Below, one piece after another: positions 1 to 9,739 of a DNA stretch of 64,000 bases (position 1 is the stretch's first letter; each line of letters begins with the position of its first letter). A program made the position numbers and the translations under genes. This DNA is from Actinoplanes solisilvae (lineage in GTDB: Bacteria; Actinomycetota; Actinomycetes; Mycobacteriales; Micromonosporaceae): the NCBI RefSeq assembly GCF_003999975.1, contig NZ_RJAC01000022.1, positions 62,001-126,000 of the forward strand. Direction: 5' to 3'. Below the pieces are notes generated by a model. That model was given only the letters and a program-made list of their open reading frames with translations. It ran no database searches and was not told the origin of the DNA.

Positions 1-1
1 C

Positions 2-451
2 AAATGGCAGGTCGCCGTGCTGGCCGACCAGCGCGACGAGATCAACGACCAGGTGACGCTGCTGCTCGTCATCGCGCTCGGCCTGGTCGGCCTGACCGTG
101 ATCATCGCGGTGGTCGGCGTGGGGACGACGACCGCGCTGTCGGTGGTCGAGCGGGTCCGTGAGTCGGGAGTGCTGCGCGCGGTCGGGCTGTCCCGCGCCG
201 GTCTGCGCACGATGATGACGACCGAGTCGGCGCTCTACGGGGTCATCGGCGCCGCGCTGGGGCTCGCGCTCGGGGTGCCGTACGCCTGGCTCTTCGTGCG
301 GGCTCTCGGGGTCAACGCCCCGCTCACCCTGCCGGTCGGGCAGCTCGTCGTGGTCTTCGCCCTGCTGGTCGCGCTGACCGCGCTGGCCGGGGTGCTGCCC
401 GCCCGCCGCGCCGCGAAGGTGAGCCCGGTGGCGGCGCTGGCCACCGAGTAG
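2..451 (+). CDS. FtsX-family ABC transporter permease, C-terminal part
   Basis: The 3' end of a gene that begins outside the window; the reading frame is open from base 2. The remaining 149 residues contain three hydrophobic segments (about residues 22-47, 80-105 and 115-135) and the typical FtsX/MacB ending, in which a short Arg/Ala-rich PARRAAKVSPVAAL stretch closes the protein. The mid-segment VRESGVLRAVGLSRAGLRTMM is the usual coupling-helix region that contacts the ATPase. It is a membrane subunit of an exporter or of a cell-wall-linked complex; the substrate cannot be told from this fragment. It converges with the chemosensory operon, with only 6 bases between the stop codons. Confidence 0.85.
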   Translation, partial: KWQVAVLADQRDEINDQVTLLLVIALGLVGLTVIIAVVGVGTTTALSVVERVRESGVLRAVGLSRAGLRTMMTTESALYGVIGAALGLALGVPYAWLFVRALGVNAPLTLPVGQLVVVFALLVALTALAGVLPARRAAKVSPVAALATE

Positions 452-457
452 ACCGGA

Positions 458-2446
458 TCAGCCGTGCCGGCGCGCCTGACCTCGGCGTTCCGGGTTGGCG
501 GGGGCGGGGGAGGGCGGCAGCGTGAACCAGAAGGTCGCGCCCCGCCCGTCCTCGCCCTCGGCCCAGATCTCGCCGCCGTGCCGTTCGACCGCGCGGTGCA
601 CCGTGGTGAGGCCGATGCCCGTCCCCGGGAAATCCTCGGCGCTGTGCAGCCGGGCGAAGGGCCGGAAAAGCTCGCCCGCCTTGCCCGCCGGGAAGCCGGC
701 GCCGTTGTCGCGCACGAAGAAACCGTCCGGAGAACAACCGATCTCGATCGCGGGCCCGGCGACCTTGCGGGTGAACTTGACCGCGTTGTTGATCAGGTTC
801 TCCAGGATGACGTGGACCAGGCCCTCGTCGGCGTCGGCGCTCAACCCGTCCTGAACGGTGAAGGCGACGCGGTGCGACGGGTCGCGGGCCTCGACCTCGC
901 CGATCACCTGCCACACCGTCGCGGTCAGGTCGAACTCGGCCCGGCGCAGGTCGCCCCGGCTGGCCCGGGCCAGGATCAGCAGCGACTCGACCAGGTCGGC
1001 CATGCGGTGGGCGGCCGCCTGGATACGCGAGAGCCGGCGGCGGGCCTCGGTGCTCAACGGATCGTCCTCGTCGTCCAGCATGTGTTCGGCGAAGCTGCTG
1101 ATCACCTGCAGCGGGCCGCGCAGGTCGTGCGAGACCGAGCCCGAGAACGCCTCCAGCTCGCGGTTGCGCCACTCGAGCTCCTCGACCAGCGCCGCCCGGG
1201 TCTCGGCGAGCTGGCGGGCCGAGCGTTCCTCGGCGGCGTCCAGTTCGCGACGCATCAGCTCCTCGCGGATGCGGCGGCTCTCGTCGTGTGACTGCTTGCG
1301 CCGGATCTGCGTACGGACGTGCGCCCTCAACGCCTCCGCGCCCGAGTCGGCCCGTACGTAGTCGTCGGCTCCCGACGCGAGGCAGGCCAGCATGTCGTCG
1401 TCGTTCGCGCCGGTCATCACGATCGGCGTCTCCCCGATCACCGGCACCTCCTTGATGCGCCGGCATGCCAGCCGGCCGAGATCGCCGGACAGGCCCAGAC
1501 CCAGCACGATGCAGTCGACCGGCTGCTCGGCCAGCAGGTCGAGGGCGTCCTCGGTGGACGCCACCGGGATCACGTCGTAGCCCTCGTCGCGCAGCGCCTC
1601 GGCCAGCTCGGTCAGCCGTTGCCGGTCGGGCGTCAGGGCCAGCACCTTGCTCGGCCCGTGCAGGCTGCCGGTCACCTCGATCGGGAGCTGCTCGGAGCTC
1701 TGCCGCAGCACCGCGTTCAGCTTGGCCGGCACGATCGCCAGGTTCTGCTGCTTGCGGACGAAGGCGTCGGCGCCCGCGTCGAGCATCTGCAGCTCGGTGG
1801 CGTAGTCGTCGGCCGCGGTCATCAGGATGCACGGGATGTCGCGCAGGGCCGGGTCGAGGCGGATGCGGCGGATCACGGTGGCGCCGTCGATGCCCGGCAT
1901 CACGCCGTCCACGATGATCGCCTGCGGCCGGCGGTCGGCGGCGGCCCGCAGGCCCTCCTCGCCGCTGGGGGCGGTCAGCACCGCGTATCCCTCGCCCTCG
2001 AGCAACTCCCTCAGCTGTTCACGGAACGTCCTGCTGTCGTCGACGATCAGGATCGTGGTGCGGTTGTCGGCGCGGTCCTGATCGCCGAGGAGCTGGCGGA
2101 CGCGGGCCACCACATAACCCGCGTCGTACGGCTTCCCGACGTACTCGTCGGCTTCTATGCGCAGCCCGGCGAGCCGGTCGGCGACCTCGTCCTCGCTGCT
2201 CAGCAGCACCGTCACGACCCGCGAGCGGCTGGGCATGCCGCGCAGCTCGGTGAGCAGCTCGAGCCCGTCGGCGTCGGGCAGCAGCACGTCGAGCACGGCC
2301 ACGTCGAAGCCGTCCTCGATGAACGCCTTGCGGGCCTCGGCGCCGGTCGCGCACAGGATCGTGCCGAACCCGGCCGCCTCGAAGGACTCGTGCAGGTCCA
2401 TCCGGACGGTCAGGCTGTCGTCGACGATCAGCACGCGGTGGGTCAT
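458..2446 (-). CDS. Hybrid histidine kinase with three N-terminal receiver domains
   Basis: 662 residues. Receiver 1 spans about 2-122 (D53, K105) and receiver 2 about 131-250 (D180, K232). Receiver 3, about 267-385, is degenerate: the acidic pair is replaced, the phospho-acceptor position is Gly (about G316) and the conserved Lys is missing. A coiled coil (390-430) leads to a HisKA domain with H440 in a SVSHDLRGPL motif, then HATPase with an N-box (ENLINNAVKF) and G-boxes. No transmembrane segment or C-terminal receiver is seen. Its ATG overlaps the cheB stop (ATGA), making it the last gene of the che operon. Likely role (inference): cytosolic output kinase that takes phosphoryl groups from CheA on receivers 1 and 2. 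The ATG was chosen because it starts the receiver fold and gives the overlap. Confidence 0.9.
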   Translation of the reverse strand: MTHRVLIVDDSLTVRMDLHESFEAAGFGTILCATGAEARKAFIEDGFDVAVLDVLLPDADGLELLTELRGMPSRSRVVTVLLSSEDEVADRLAGLRIEADEYVGKPYDAGYVVARVRQLLGDQDRADNRTTILIVDDSRTFREQLRELLEGEGYAVLTAPSGEEGLRAAADRRPQAIIVDGVMPGIDGATVIRRIRLDPALRDIPCILMTAADDYATELQMLDAGADAFVRKQQNLAIVPAKLNAVLRQSSEQLPIEVTGSLHGPSKVLALTPDRQRLTELAEALRDEGYDVIPVASTEDALDLLAEQPVDCIVLGLGLSGDLGRLACRRIKEVPVIGETPIVMTGANDDDMLACLASGADDYVRADSGAEALRAHVRTQIRRKQSHDESRRIREELMRRELDAAEERSARQLAETRAALVEELEWRNRELEAFSGSVSHDLRGPLQVISSFAEHMLDDEDDPLSTEARRRLSRIQAAAHRMADLVESLLILARASRGDLRRAEFDLTATVWQVIGEVEARDPSHRVAFTVQDGLSADADEGLVHVILENLINNAVKFTRKVAGPAIEIGCSPDGFFVRDNGAGFPAGKAGELFRPFARLHSAEDFPGTGIGLTTVHRAVERHGGEIWAEGEDGRGATFWFTLPPSPAPANPERRGQARRHG

Positions 2447-3504
2447 CGCCGGCTCCCCGCGAGCTGAAGCTCGACCAGCCGGGCGGCCATCTTCATCGGC
2501 GGCAGCACGTAGGCGGCCGCGCCCAGCAGGGCGGCCTCGCGCGGCATTCCGTAGACCACGCAGCTCGCCTCGTCCTGCGCGAAGGTCACCGCGCCCCGCG
2601 CGCGCATCGCCAGCAGCCCCTCGGCGCCGTCGCGGCCCATGCCGGTGAGCAGGCAGCCGGCCGCGGACGTGCCGAACTCGGCGGCCACCGACTCGAAGAG
2701 CACGTCGACCGAGGGACGGCAGGAATGCCGCGGCGGGGCGTCGCTGATGCGCAGCAGGCCGTCGCGCACCAGCATGTGCCGGTCGGGCGGGGCGAGCACC
2801 ACCCGGCCGGCGAGGGCGCCCACCGGCGTACGGTCGCGCGCGTAGGTCACGTCGCGTCCGGTCTGCCCGGCCAGCCAGTCGGAGAACGCCACCGCGAACG
2901 GCTCGCTCGCCGCGATGTGCTGCACGCAGAGCACCGGCGGCAGGAAGCCGGACGGCAGCGCGCGCAGCAGCTCGGTCAGCGCGCCCGGGCCGCCGGTCGA
3001 CGCGCCGAGGACCACCGCGCGCAGGGTGTCCGCCGCCGGCAGCGGGACGACGGCAGCGGCTTCGACCCCGGGCCGCCCGCGACCGTCCAACCGGGCCCGT
3101 GGGTGCGTGATCACCCGGATGCGCGAGACGAGGCGTACGGCCGCGCACAGCCGGCGCCCCCAGCCGGAGTCGGTGGCGTCGCCGCGCGGCTTCTCCAGCA
3201 CGTCGACCGCCCCGGCGGCGAGCGCGTTGTAGGTGCTGAACAGCTCGCGCCGGTCGGCCGACGAGACCACCAGGATCGGCGTCGGATGCTCGGCCATGAT
3301 GTGCTCGGTGGCGACCAGCCCGCTCATCGTGGGCAGCATCATGTCCATCGTCACCACGTCGGGACGCAGCCGCCCGACCAGCTCGACCGCCTCGCCGCCG
3401 TCGGCCGCCTCGCCGACCACCTGCAGCTCCGGGTCGGCGGCGAGCGACTCGCGCAGGTGGTGGCGCATGGTCGCGGAGTCCTCCACGAGCAGGACACGAA
3501 TCAT
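2443..3504 (-). CDS. cheB: Chemotaxis protein-glutamate methylesterase CheB
   Basis: 353 residues. The N-terminal receiver has phospho-acceptor D54 and the IRVLLVEDS opening. A linker follows, then a CheB methylesterase domain from about 162 with the catalytic triad visible: S169 in GASTGGPG, H196 in VQHI, and D292 in GMGRDGAEG. It removes methyl groups from, or deamidates, glutamyl residues on chemoreceptors and is activated by CheA phosphorylation. Its start overlaps the cheA stop (TGATG) and its stop overlaps the start of the next kinase, so translation is probably coupled. Length and motifs are normal for CheB. Confidence 0.97.
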   Translation of the reverse strand: MIRVLLVEDSATMRHHLRESLAADPELQVVGEAADGGEAVELVGRLRPDVVTMDMMLPTMSGLVATEHIMAEHPTPILVVSSADRRELFSTYNALAAGAVDVLEKPRGDATDSGWGRRLCAAVRLVSRIRVITHPRARLDGRGRPGVEAAAVVPLPAADTLRAVVLGASTGGPGALTELLRALPSGFLPPVLCVQHIAASEPFAVAFSDWLAGQTGRDVTYARDRTPVGALAGRVVLAPPDRHMLVRDGLLRISDAPPRHSCRPSVDVLFESVAAEFGTSAAGCLLTGMGRDGAEGLLAMRARGAVTFAQDEASCVVYGMPREAALLGAAAYVLPPMKMAARLVELQLAGSRR

Positions 3505-5621
3505 CAGAGGATCAGCCTCCTGATGTGCGCGAGCAGTTCCTCCTGGTTGAACTCGCCCTTGACCACGTAGGCCGAGGCGCCCACGTCGGTGCCGCGGCGG
3601 CGGTCCTCGGCGCTGGCCCGCGAGCTGACCAGGATCGCCGGCACCGGGGCCAGCGCCGGGTCGGCCCGGGTGCGTTCGACGAAGGTGAAGCCGTCGATGC
3701 CGGGCATGTCGATGTCGGTCAGATAGAGCCCGTACGCCCGGGCGCGCGCCTTCTCCAGGCCCTCCTCGCCCGACGCGGCCAGATCGACCTCGTAGCCGGC
3801 CGACTCCAGGATGCTGCGCTCGAGCTGGCGGGTGGTCAGCGAGTCGTCCACGACCAGGATCGGCATGCGCGAGCGGGGGACGGCGGCCGACTCGCTGCGG
3901 GCCGCCGTGCTTTCGTGCCGGGCCTCGGCGACCAGGCCGTGCGCGTCGAGCACGAGCCGGGGATTGCCGTCCAGGTCGATCGAGACGCTGCCGATCACCG
4001 GGGCGGCCGGGGCGAGATCGGGCAGCGGCCGGGCGACCAGCGTGGTGGTGCCGGCCAGCCGGTCCACGCCGATCGCCACCGTGTCCCGGTCGGCGGCGAG
4101 CACGATCGCCACGCCCGAGCCGGAGTCCGACTTGTCGGGCGGCGTTGCGCGCAGGGCGGTCGCGAGCGGCAGGAAGGGGAGCACCTCGCCCTCGTGCGCG
4201 AGCCGGGCGGTGGCGGTGGCGGCGGCCATCTCGCCGGCCGAGAGGCGCACGCAGCGGCGCACGGAGTCCAGCGGCATCGTCGCGGTCATCGTGCCCGTCT
4301 CGACGATCAGGCCGTTCATGCTGAGCAGGGTCAAGGGCACGATCAGGCGTACGGTGGCCCCGTCGCCGGGCCGGTTCTCGATGGAGACCTCGCCCCCGAG
4401 CTGCACGGCCACGTCCCGGGCGACGTCCATCCCGATGCCGCGGCCGGCGACCTCGGTGACCGCCGGGGCGGTGCTGATCCCGCCGTGCAGCACCAGGTCG
4501 ATCAGCTTCTGCGAATCCGCGTCGGAGCCCGTGGGCAGCAGGCCGCGCTCCTCGGCGGTGCGGCGCAGCGCGGCCAGGTCGAAGCCGCGCCCGTCGTCGC
4601 TGCAACGGAACTCGGCATAGCGGCCACGGCGTTCGACGTGGACGGTGACCGTGCCCTCGACGGGTTTGCCGGCCGCCCGGCGTTCCGGTTCGGGCTCGAT
4701 GCCGTGCACCACCGCATTGCGTACGACGTGCAGGAACGCGCCGTTGATCAGGTTGAGCAGGTAGGGGCCCATCCGCACGTCGGCCCCGCTGGCCTGGAAC
4801 TGGACCTGCTTGCCCTCGGCGTCGGCGGCGTCGCGCACGGCCCGGCGCAGCGCCGTGAAGATCGTTCCGGCCGGCACCAGGCGCAGCCCCTCGGCCCGGC
4901 CCCGCACCTCGTCGAGCTCGCGTTCGACCTGGTCGACGGCGTCGGTGAGGCGGCGGCCGAGCGCGCCGATCTCGCCGCCGAGCCGCCGCACCGCCGTACG
5001 GGCGGTGGAGTCCGACACGGACATGCGGCCCAGACGCATCCGCTCGCCGAGCGCCTCGACCTTCCGGTGCACGCGGGCCAGCGTGCGGCTGCCGTCGCGC
5101 AGCGGGGCGATCCGCGCGCTGGCCTCGCCGATCGCGTCGAGAAGCTCGTCGAGGTCGGCGGTGGCGGCCCGTTCCGGCTGCCGGTCAGCCGACGCCTCGG
5201 CGCCGCGCGCGTAATCGGCGTCGATGTGGGCCTGGTCGACCTCGGCCTGCGTGGTGGGCGCGTTGAGCGGGACCGTACGCACGTGTTCCGGCTCGGCGGC
5301 CGGCTCGCCGGACAGGGCCCGTACGTGTCCGGCGATCTCGTCGTTGAGGCGTAGCAGCTCGCGCATCTGGTCGGCCGGCAGCGACGGGGTGTTCTCGTCG
5401 CGGTGCGGGACCAGCACCTCCTCGAACTCGTGGGCCCGGTCGGCGATCTCCTGCTGCTTGACCACCCGGGCCGCGCCCTTGAGGGTGTGCGCGAACCGCA
5501 GCAGCCGCGCCACCAGATCGGGCCCCGGCTGCTGATCCAGGTCGAGCACCCCCGCGCTGATCTGATCGACCAGTTCGCGGGCCTCGATCCGGAAATAGCG
5601 GAGCGGGTCCTGCCCTCCCAT
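3504..5621 (-). CDS. cheA: Chemotaxis histidine kinase CheA with C-terminal receiver (CheA-CheY hybrid)
   Basis: 705 residues. The Hpt domain at about 5-105 carries phospho-His H45 in FAHTLKGAARVV. A dimerisation helix pair (about 160-245) is followed by a CheA-type HATPase with N-box HVVRNAVVHGIE, the DDGRGFD box and GRGIGMDV. A CheW-like coupling domain follows (about 440-560). The C-terminal receiver (about 583-705) has an LVVDDSLTTR opening and its acceptor Asp in TDIDMPGIDG. There is no clear CheY-docking P2 domain between Hpt and the dimerisation helices, in keeping with use of the tethered receiver. CheA autophosphorylates on H45 under control of the MCP-CheW array. It is coupled to the MCP and cheB genes by TGATG overlaps. 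Confidence 0.97.
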   Translation of the reverse strand: MGGQDPLRYFRIEARELVDQISAGVLDLDQQPGPDLVARLLRFAHTLKGAARVVKQQEIADRAHEFEEVLVPHRDENTPSLPADQMRELLRLNDEIAGHVRALSGEPAAEPEHVRTVPLNAPTTQAEVDQAHIDADYARGAEASADRQPERAATADLDELLDAIGEASARIAPLRDGSRTLARVHRKVEALGERMRLGRMSVSDSTARTAVRRLGGEIGALGRRLTDAVDQVERELDEVRGRAEGLRLVPAGTIFTALRRAVRDAADAEGKQVQFQASGADVRMGPYLLNLINGAFLHVVRNAVVHGIEPEPERRAAGKPVEGTVTVHVERRGRYAEFRCSDDGRGFDLAALRRTAEERGLLPTGSDADSQKLIDLVLHGGISTAPAVTEVAGRGIGMDVARDVAVQLGGEVSIENRPGDGATVRLIVPLTLLSMNGLIVETGTMTATMPLDSVRRCVRLSAGEMAAATATARLAHEGEVLPFLPLATALRATPPDKSDSGSGVAIVLAADRDTVAIGVDRLAGTTTLVARPLPDLAPAAPVIGSVSIDLDGNPRLVLDAHGLVAEARHESTAARSESAAVPRSRMPILVVDDSLTTRQLERSILESAGYEVDLAASGEEGLEKARARAYGLYLTDIDMPGIDGFTFVERTRADPALAPVPAILVSSRASAEDRRRGTDVGASAYVVKGEFNQEELLAHIRRLIL

Positions 5622-7093
5622 CAGTGGCGTCCGGAGCCGACCAGGTCCAGCAGTTCGCCGGAGAGCGTGGAGAGGTGGGCGGCGGTCTGCTTGGTCTGCA
5701 CGGCGCTGGCCTCGGTCTCGCGGGTGACCCGGGCGGTGTCCGAGGCTGCCACGTTGACCTGCTCGACGGCGGTGGTCTGTTGCTTGGTCGACAGCTCGAT
5801 CTCGCGGGTCGCGTCGCTGGTCGTGGCGACCAGCCCGGCGATGCGGCGGAACGAGCTGGTGGCGTCGTCGAACTGCCGCGAGCCGGCGTCCACCGCCTTG
5901 GCCCCGATCTCGGTCGCCATCACCGTCGTGTTGACCGCGCCCCGGACATCCTCGATCAGCGCCCGGATCTCCTTGGCCGAGCCCGCCGTACGGTCGGCGA
6001 GCTTACGGATCTCCTCGGCCACCACGGCGAACCGGCGGCCCCACTCGCCCGCCCCGCTGGCCTCGATGGTCGCGTTGATGGCCAGGATGTTGGTCTGCTC
6101 GGCCAGCTCGGAGACCAGGTCGACGACCCCGCCGATCTGCTGCGACTTCTCACCCAGGGCCAGCATGTGCTGCACGATCTGGTCGACCTGGGTGCGGATC
6201 GCGGTGATCGAGGCGCGGGTCTGGTCGATGGTCGCGTCGCCGGTGCGGGCCGCGTCGGCGGTGTCCTCGGCGATCTTGGAGACCCGCTGGGCGCTGTCCG
6301 CGATCTGCCGCGAGGTGATCAGCAGTTCGCTGATCGTCGTGGTGATCTCGCTCATCGCGCTGGCCTGGTCGCGCCCGCCGGTCGCCTGCTGGGCCGCGGC
6401 CGCCTCGAGCTGGGCCGACGAGCTCTGGATGTGCCCGACCGCGGCGCCCACCTCACGGCGCAGGTCGCGGCTCAGCTTCCAGGCCATCAGGGCCGACCCG
6501 ATGATCAGCAGAAGGCCGATGGCGACGATGAACCAGCTCGCGGCGGAGGCCCGTGCGGTCGCCGCGTCACTGCGGGCGTCCACCACGGCCATCTGCCGCT
6601 CGATGAGGGCGTTTAGCGCCCGCTGCAACGAGATCCGGGCCGCCCTCACCTCCTGGCCGCCGGAGAGCTGGCTGACGTCGGCCAGGGTCTTGAGCCCGGC
6701 ACGCTGCTCGATCAGCGGCTCCAGCACCGAGGCGTGCCTCTCCTCGGCCTCGGCGACGCTCTGCAGCAGATTGCGGGAGGTCGGGTCGGTGATCGTGGTA
6801 CGCAACGACGCGACCTGGCCGAGGAACCTGGTGCGGTCCTGGCCGGCGGCGGTGCGGTACTCCTCGTTGGCGGTGAGCAGGTATCCCCGGTAGTCCGCGA
6901 TCCGCGACTCCATCGCGGCGTTCAGCACCTCGGAGCCGACCAGGTTCACCCGGGCCGCGGTGATCACGTTGTCCTTCGTGCTCAGCACGTAGCGCAGGGT
7001 GAGGACGGAGGTTGCCGTCATCAGCAGGGTCAACGCCAGGGTCAGGCCGAAACCGGCGGCCAGCTTGGTGCCGAAAGTGCGTCCGGCCATCAT
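5621..7093 (-). CDS. Methyl-accepting chemotaxis protein
   Basis: 490 residues. The N-terminal segment at about 10-34 and a second one at 186-206 bracket an extracytoplasmic helical sensor of about 150 residues (all-alpha, CHASE3/4HB-like by pattern). No convincing HAMP domain separates the second membrane helix from the coiled-coil signalling domain. The hairpin tip is clear: a stretch reading [18 protein letters not shown], followed by [21 protein letters not shown]. The C-terminus has no CheR-tethering pentapeptide. The first of two tandem ATGs was chosen because it overlaps the stop of the upstream cheW (ATGA). As the only receptor in the operon it probably feeds the adjacent CheA; the ligand is unknown. 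Confidence 0.93.
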   Translation of the reverse strand: MMAGRTFGTKLAAGFGLTLALTLLMTATSVLTLRYVLSTKDNVITAARVNLVGSEVLNAAMESRIADYRGYLLTANEEYRTAAGQDRTRFLGQVASLRTTITDPTSRNLLQSVAEAEERHASVLEPLIEQRAGLKTLADVSQLSGGQEVRAARISLQRALNALIERQMAVVDARSDAATARASAASWFIVAIGLLLIIGSALMAWKLSRDLRREVGAAVGHIQSSSAQLEAAAAQQATGGRDQASAMSEITTTISELLITSRQIADSAQRVSKIAEDTADAARTGDATIDQTRASITAIRTQVDQIVQHMLALGEKSQQIGGVVDLVSELAEQTNILAINATIEASGAGEWGRRFAVVAEEIRKLADRTAGSAKEIRALIEDVRGAVNTTVMATEIGAKAVDAGSRQFDDATSSFRRIAGLVATTSDATREIELSTKQQTTAVEQVNVAASDTARVTRETEASAVQTKQTAAHLSTLSGELLDLVGSGRH

Positions 7094-7710
7094 GAAGCGT
7101 TCTCCTCGTCGGTGGCTGGGGTGTGCCCGGCCAGGCCGTGCACGGTGACGCGGGTGGCGGGGATGTCGATGATCGGACGGCTGCCGCCGGGCAGGTCGAC
7201 CAGCCCGCGCAGGCTGCCGGTGCGGGTGTCGCCCTCGTCGCCCGATTCGCGGATGATGTCGGCGGTCACCGCGCGCACGTGCCCGTCGAGCTCGTGGAAG
7301 GCCAGGCCGAGCAGGGGCGAGCCGGCTGCCAGCACCAGCCAGCGCGGCACGTCCGGCACCGGATGGCCGAGCAGTGCGGCCAGGTCGTAGACCGGCACCA
7401 CGGCTCCGGCGAACCCGGCCAGGCCCAGCAGAGCGGGCATCGGTCCGGGCAGCGCGGTTACCGGACGGTCCGGGTGCACCCCCGAGGTCTGCGAGAGCCT
7501 GATCGCGTACGGCCGTCCGCCCGCCCGGATCGTGAGCAGCTCGAGATGCTCCTCGTCGTGGCTGCGCGCCGGCTCGGCGAAGGACTGGTCGAAGTCCTCG
7601 CGCAGCGCCCGCAGCCGCCGGATCACCGAGCCGGCCGGGGCGGTCAGAGCTTGCTGGGCCCACCCTCCTGGCCCGGCGAACGCTTCGCTGACTCCGGTGC
7701 AGTCGGTCAT
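7090..7710 (-). CDS. cheW: CheW-like coupling protein
   Basis: 206 residues. A poorly conserved N-terminal extension of about 55 residues precedes a CheW domain, recognisable by [19 protein letters not shown], the [29 protein letters not shown] core and the final RPIIDI strand. It links receptor to CheA. The ATG that overlaps the cheR stop (ATGA) was chosen over an upstream in-frame start. It lies between cheR and the MCP gene, so it is probably the dedicated adaptor of this receptor. The extension with its Arg-rich amphipathic segment has no counterpart I recognise. Confidence 0.88.
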   Translation of the reverse strand: MTDCTGVSEAFAGPGGWAQQALTAPAGSVIRRLRALREDFDQSFAEPARSHDEEHLELLTIRAGGRPYAIRLSQTSGVHPDRPVTALPGPMPALLGLAGFAGAVVPVYDLAALLGHPVPDVPRWLVLAAGSPLLGLAFHELDGHVRAVTADIIRESGDEGDTRTGSLRGLVDLPGGSRPIIDIPATRVTVHGLAGHTPATDEENAS

Positions 7711-9104
7711 GGCCGGCGCACCCCGCAGGCGTCCAGTTCGGAGCGGCACACCACCGTGAGGGCCAGCCGGCCGAACCCGCCACCGAACAGTGCGATCCGC
7801 TCCTCGTCCTCGCGCACCAGCAGGTCGAGCGCGCGCTCCAGCTCACCGGCGGCCGCGCGGTCGTCGCCCTGGCGCCGGGCGAGCTGGCCCAGCCGCAGCC
7901 GGGGCAGGGCGAACCCCGGGTCCAGGTACGCCGCCAGACGGTACTGCCCGACGGCCTCGGCGACGGCTGACCCCTCCTCGAGGCAGAGCCCGAGCAACTG
8001 GTGCGCGTCCGGGTTGAGGCCGTTCTCGTCGCTGAGCCGGCGGGCCAGCGCGACCGCCTCGTCCAGCCGCCCGGTCTGCGCCAGCAGCACCCCCCGCAGC
8101 AGACGGTTGCGCGCCCCGCCGCGCGACGCCCCGACCAGATCGAGCGCGTCCGCGAAGCGTTCGAGCCGCAGCAGATCCAGAGCTTTCCCGTACGGGTCCT
8201 CGTCGGCGGGCGCCGCAGCCGGCGACTCGGGCGTGGGTCGCGCGGCGGTGTCGGCCGGCGATGCGGCTCGCTGCACCGGGGGCGGCCCGCCAGTGCGCCG
8301 GTAGTAGAAGGTCTTGTGGCTGTGCCGCAGTTCGAGGCCGGCCGGATCGCTGCCCAGCGAGTCGGTGTGGCCCAGGAAGAGGAAACCGCCCGGCGCCAGC
8401 GCGTCGGTCATCCGCCGCACCAGTGAGTTCGCCACCTCCGGCGTGAGATACATCAGCAGGTTGCGGCAGAAGATCACGTCGTACTGCTCGGGGCGCCACA
8501 ACCCGTCGCCGTGTTCGGCCACGTTGCCGCGCTGGAAGTGCACCAGCCGGCGGATCTCGTCGACGACCCGGAAACCGCCGTCGTCCGGCCGGAACCAGCA
8601 CCGCCGCACCAGGTCCGGCGTCTCGCGCAGCGCCCACGCCGAATACCAGGCGCTCTCGGCCTTGCTCAGCATCGCCGGGTTGGCGTCGAGACCGATCACG
8701 TTGATGATCCAGTCAGGATCGGACCGCACCTCCCGCGCGGTGATCGCCAGCGAGTACGCCTCGTCGCCCGACGAGCAGGCCACCGACAGCATGCGCAGGG
8801 CCCGCTGGGCCGACCGGACCGTGGCCCGTTCGGGCAGGGCGTCCTCGCGCAGCGCGGCGAACTGCTCGCCGTGCCGGAAGAAGTAGGTCTCGGTGATGCT
8901 GAGCCGCTCGACCAGCTCGGACAACTCCGGCTCCCACCGGCGCGCGCCGAGCCGGGTCAGGTAGTCCTCGCGTTTCATGCTGTGCTCGGCGGCCCGGTCC
9001 CGCAGCAGGTCGGCGAGCTGCGGGCCGTCGCTGTCGGCGAACGTCCAGCCCAGGTGCTGGGCGAGCAGATCCCGGAAGCGCATGGTCTGCGCGGGCGCGG
9101 TCAC
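7707..9104 (-). CDS. cheR: Chemotaxis protein methyltransferase CheR with C-terminal TPR extension
   Basis: 465 residues. The N-terminal helical domain (about 8-80, with ITETYFFRH) is followed by the Rossmann methyltransferase domain; the SAM-binding motif is the [15 protein letters not shown] segment and the later motif is [10 protein letters not shown]. After about residue 275 a Pro/Ala linker leads to roughly 150 residues of TPR-like helices ([39 protein letters not shown]). It methylates receptor glutamates; the TPR part may bind the receptor or a partner, as in other CheR-TPR proteins. It starts with GTG overlapping the stop of the upstream cheW-like gene (GTGA). Confidence 0.95.
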   Translation of the reverse strand: MTAPAQTMRFRDLLAQHLGWTFADSDGPQLADLLRDRAAEHSMKREDYLTRLGARRWEPELSELVERLSITETYFFRHGEQFAALREDALPERATVRSAQRALRMLSVACSSGDEAYSLAITAREVRSDPDWIINVIGLDANPAMLSKAESAWYSAWALRETPDLVRRCWFRPDDGGFRVVDEIRRLVHFQRGNVAEHGDGLWRPEQYDVIFCRNLLMYLTPEVANSLVRRMTDALAPGGFLFLGHTDSLGSDPAGLELRHSHKTFYYRRTGGPPPVQRAASPADTAARPTPESPAAAPADEDPYGKALDLLRLERFADALDLVGASRGGARNRLLRGVLLAQTGRLDEAVALARRLSDENGLNPDAHQLLGLCLEEGSAVAEAVGQYRLAAYLDPGFALPRLRLGQLARRQGDDRAAAGELERALDLLVREDEERIALFGGGFGRLALTVVCRSELDACGVRRP

Positions 9105-9736
9105 GACGGCACCCCCAGGGTCGCGCCCGCGTCACGGGCCTCGCCGGGGCTGCTCGCGACCGGTGTTTCCCGGATCGCGTCCGGTCCGCCGGCGGTTGCT
9201 TTCGGGATCGCGGCTGGTTCGCTCGCTGCTTCCCAGACCTCGTCCGGTCCACTCGCCGCGGCGGCCGCCTCCCAGACCTCGTCCGGCACGGCACGCATGC
9301 TCTGCAACAGCAGCAGCGGCTCGGCGCCGAGAATGCCGACGCCGGCCACCAGCCGGGTGCTGCGCCCGCCCAGCAGAGCCGGGTGCCCGCCGGTGGGCTC
9401 GGCCTCGACGGTACGGATGCCGACGATCTCGCCCGTGGCCAGCGCGACGGTGCCCCGCTCGGTGCGCACGGCGAGATATCGCTCCGGCTGCTCGGCCGTG
9501 GCCCCGGCGCCGAGCAGCCGCGACACGTCGATCACGGGCGTGGGCACCCCCCGCATCACGGTGATGCCCCGCACGAACGAGGGCGTACCGGCCAGGACCC
9601 GGGTCTCGAGCGGCCGCATCGTCTCAACGATCTCGTCGAGGCTGAGCGCGCAGAGCAGCGGCCCGGCCCGGAAGACGAGCGCGACCACCCCGGCGCCCTC
9701 GTCGGAGTGCGCGGACACCTGTCCGTACTGCCGCAT
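9101..9736 (-). CDS. CheW-domain protein with low-complexity C-terminal tail; first gene of the che operon
   Basis: 211 residues. The first 145 residues form a CheW domain (VVALVFRAGPLLCALSLDEIVETMRPLE, then GITVMRGVPTPVIDVSRLLG). The last 60 residues are Ala/Pro/Glu-rich and contain two near copies of SGPDEVWEA, suggesting a disordered tail grown by internal duplication. With the second CheW downstream the operon encodes two adaptors. The ATG lies 4 bases after the conserved TGAG of the upstream 34 bp element, so the 5' leader is probably very short. Whether it couples to the same CheA is not shown. Confidence 0.85.
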   Translation of the reverse strand: MRQYGQVSAHSDEGAGVVALVFRAGPLLCALSLDEIVETMRPLETRVLAGTPSFVRGITVMRGVPTPVIDVSRLLGAGATAEQPERYLAVRTERGTVALATGEIVGIRTVEAEPTGGHPALLGGRSTRLVAGVGILGAEPLLLLQSMRAVPDEVWEAAAAASGPDEVWEAASEPAAIPKATAGGPDAIRETPVASSPGEARDAGATLGVPS

Positions 9737-9739
9737 TCG

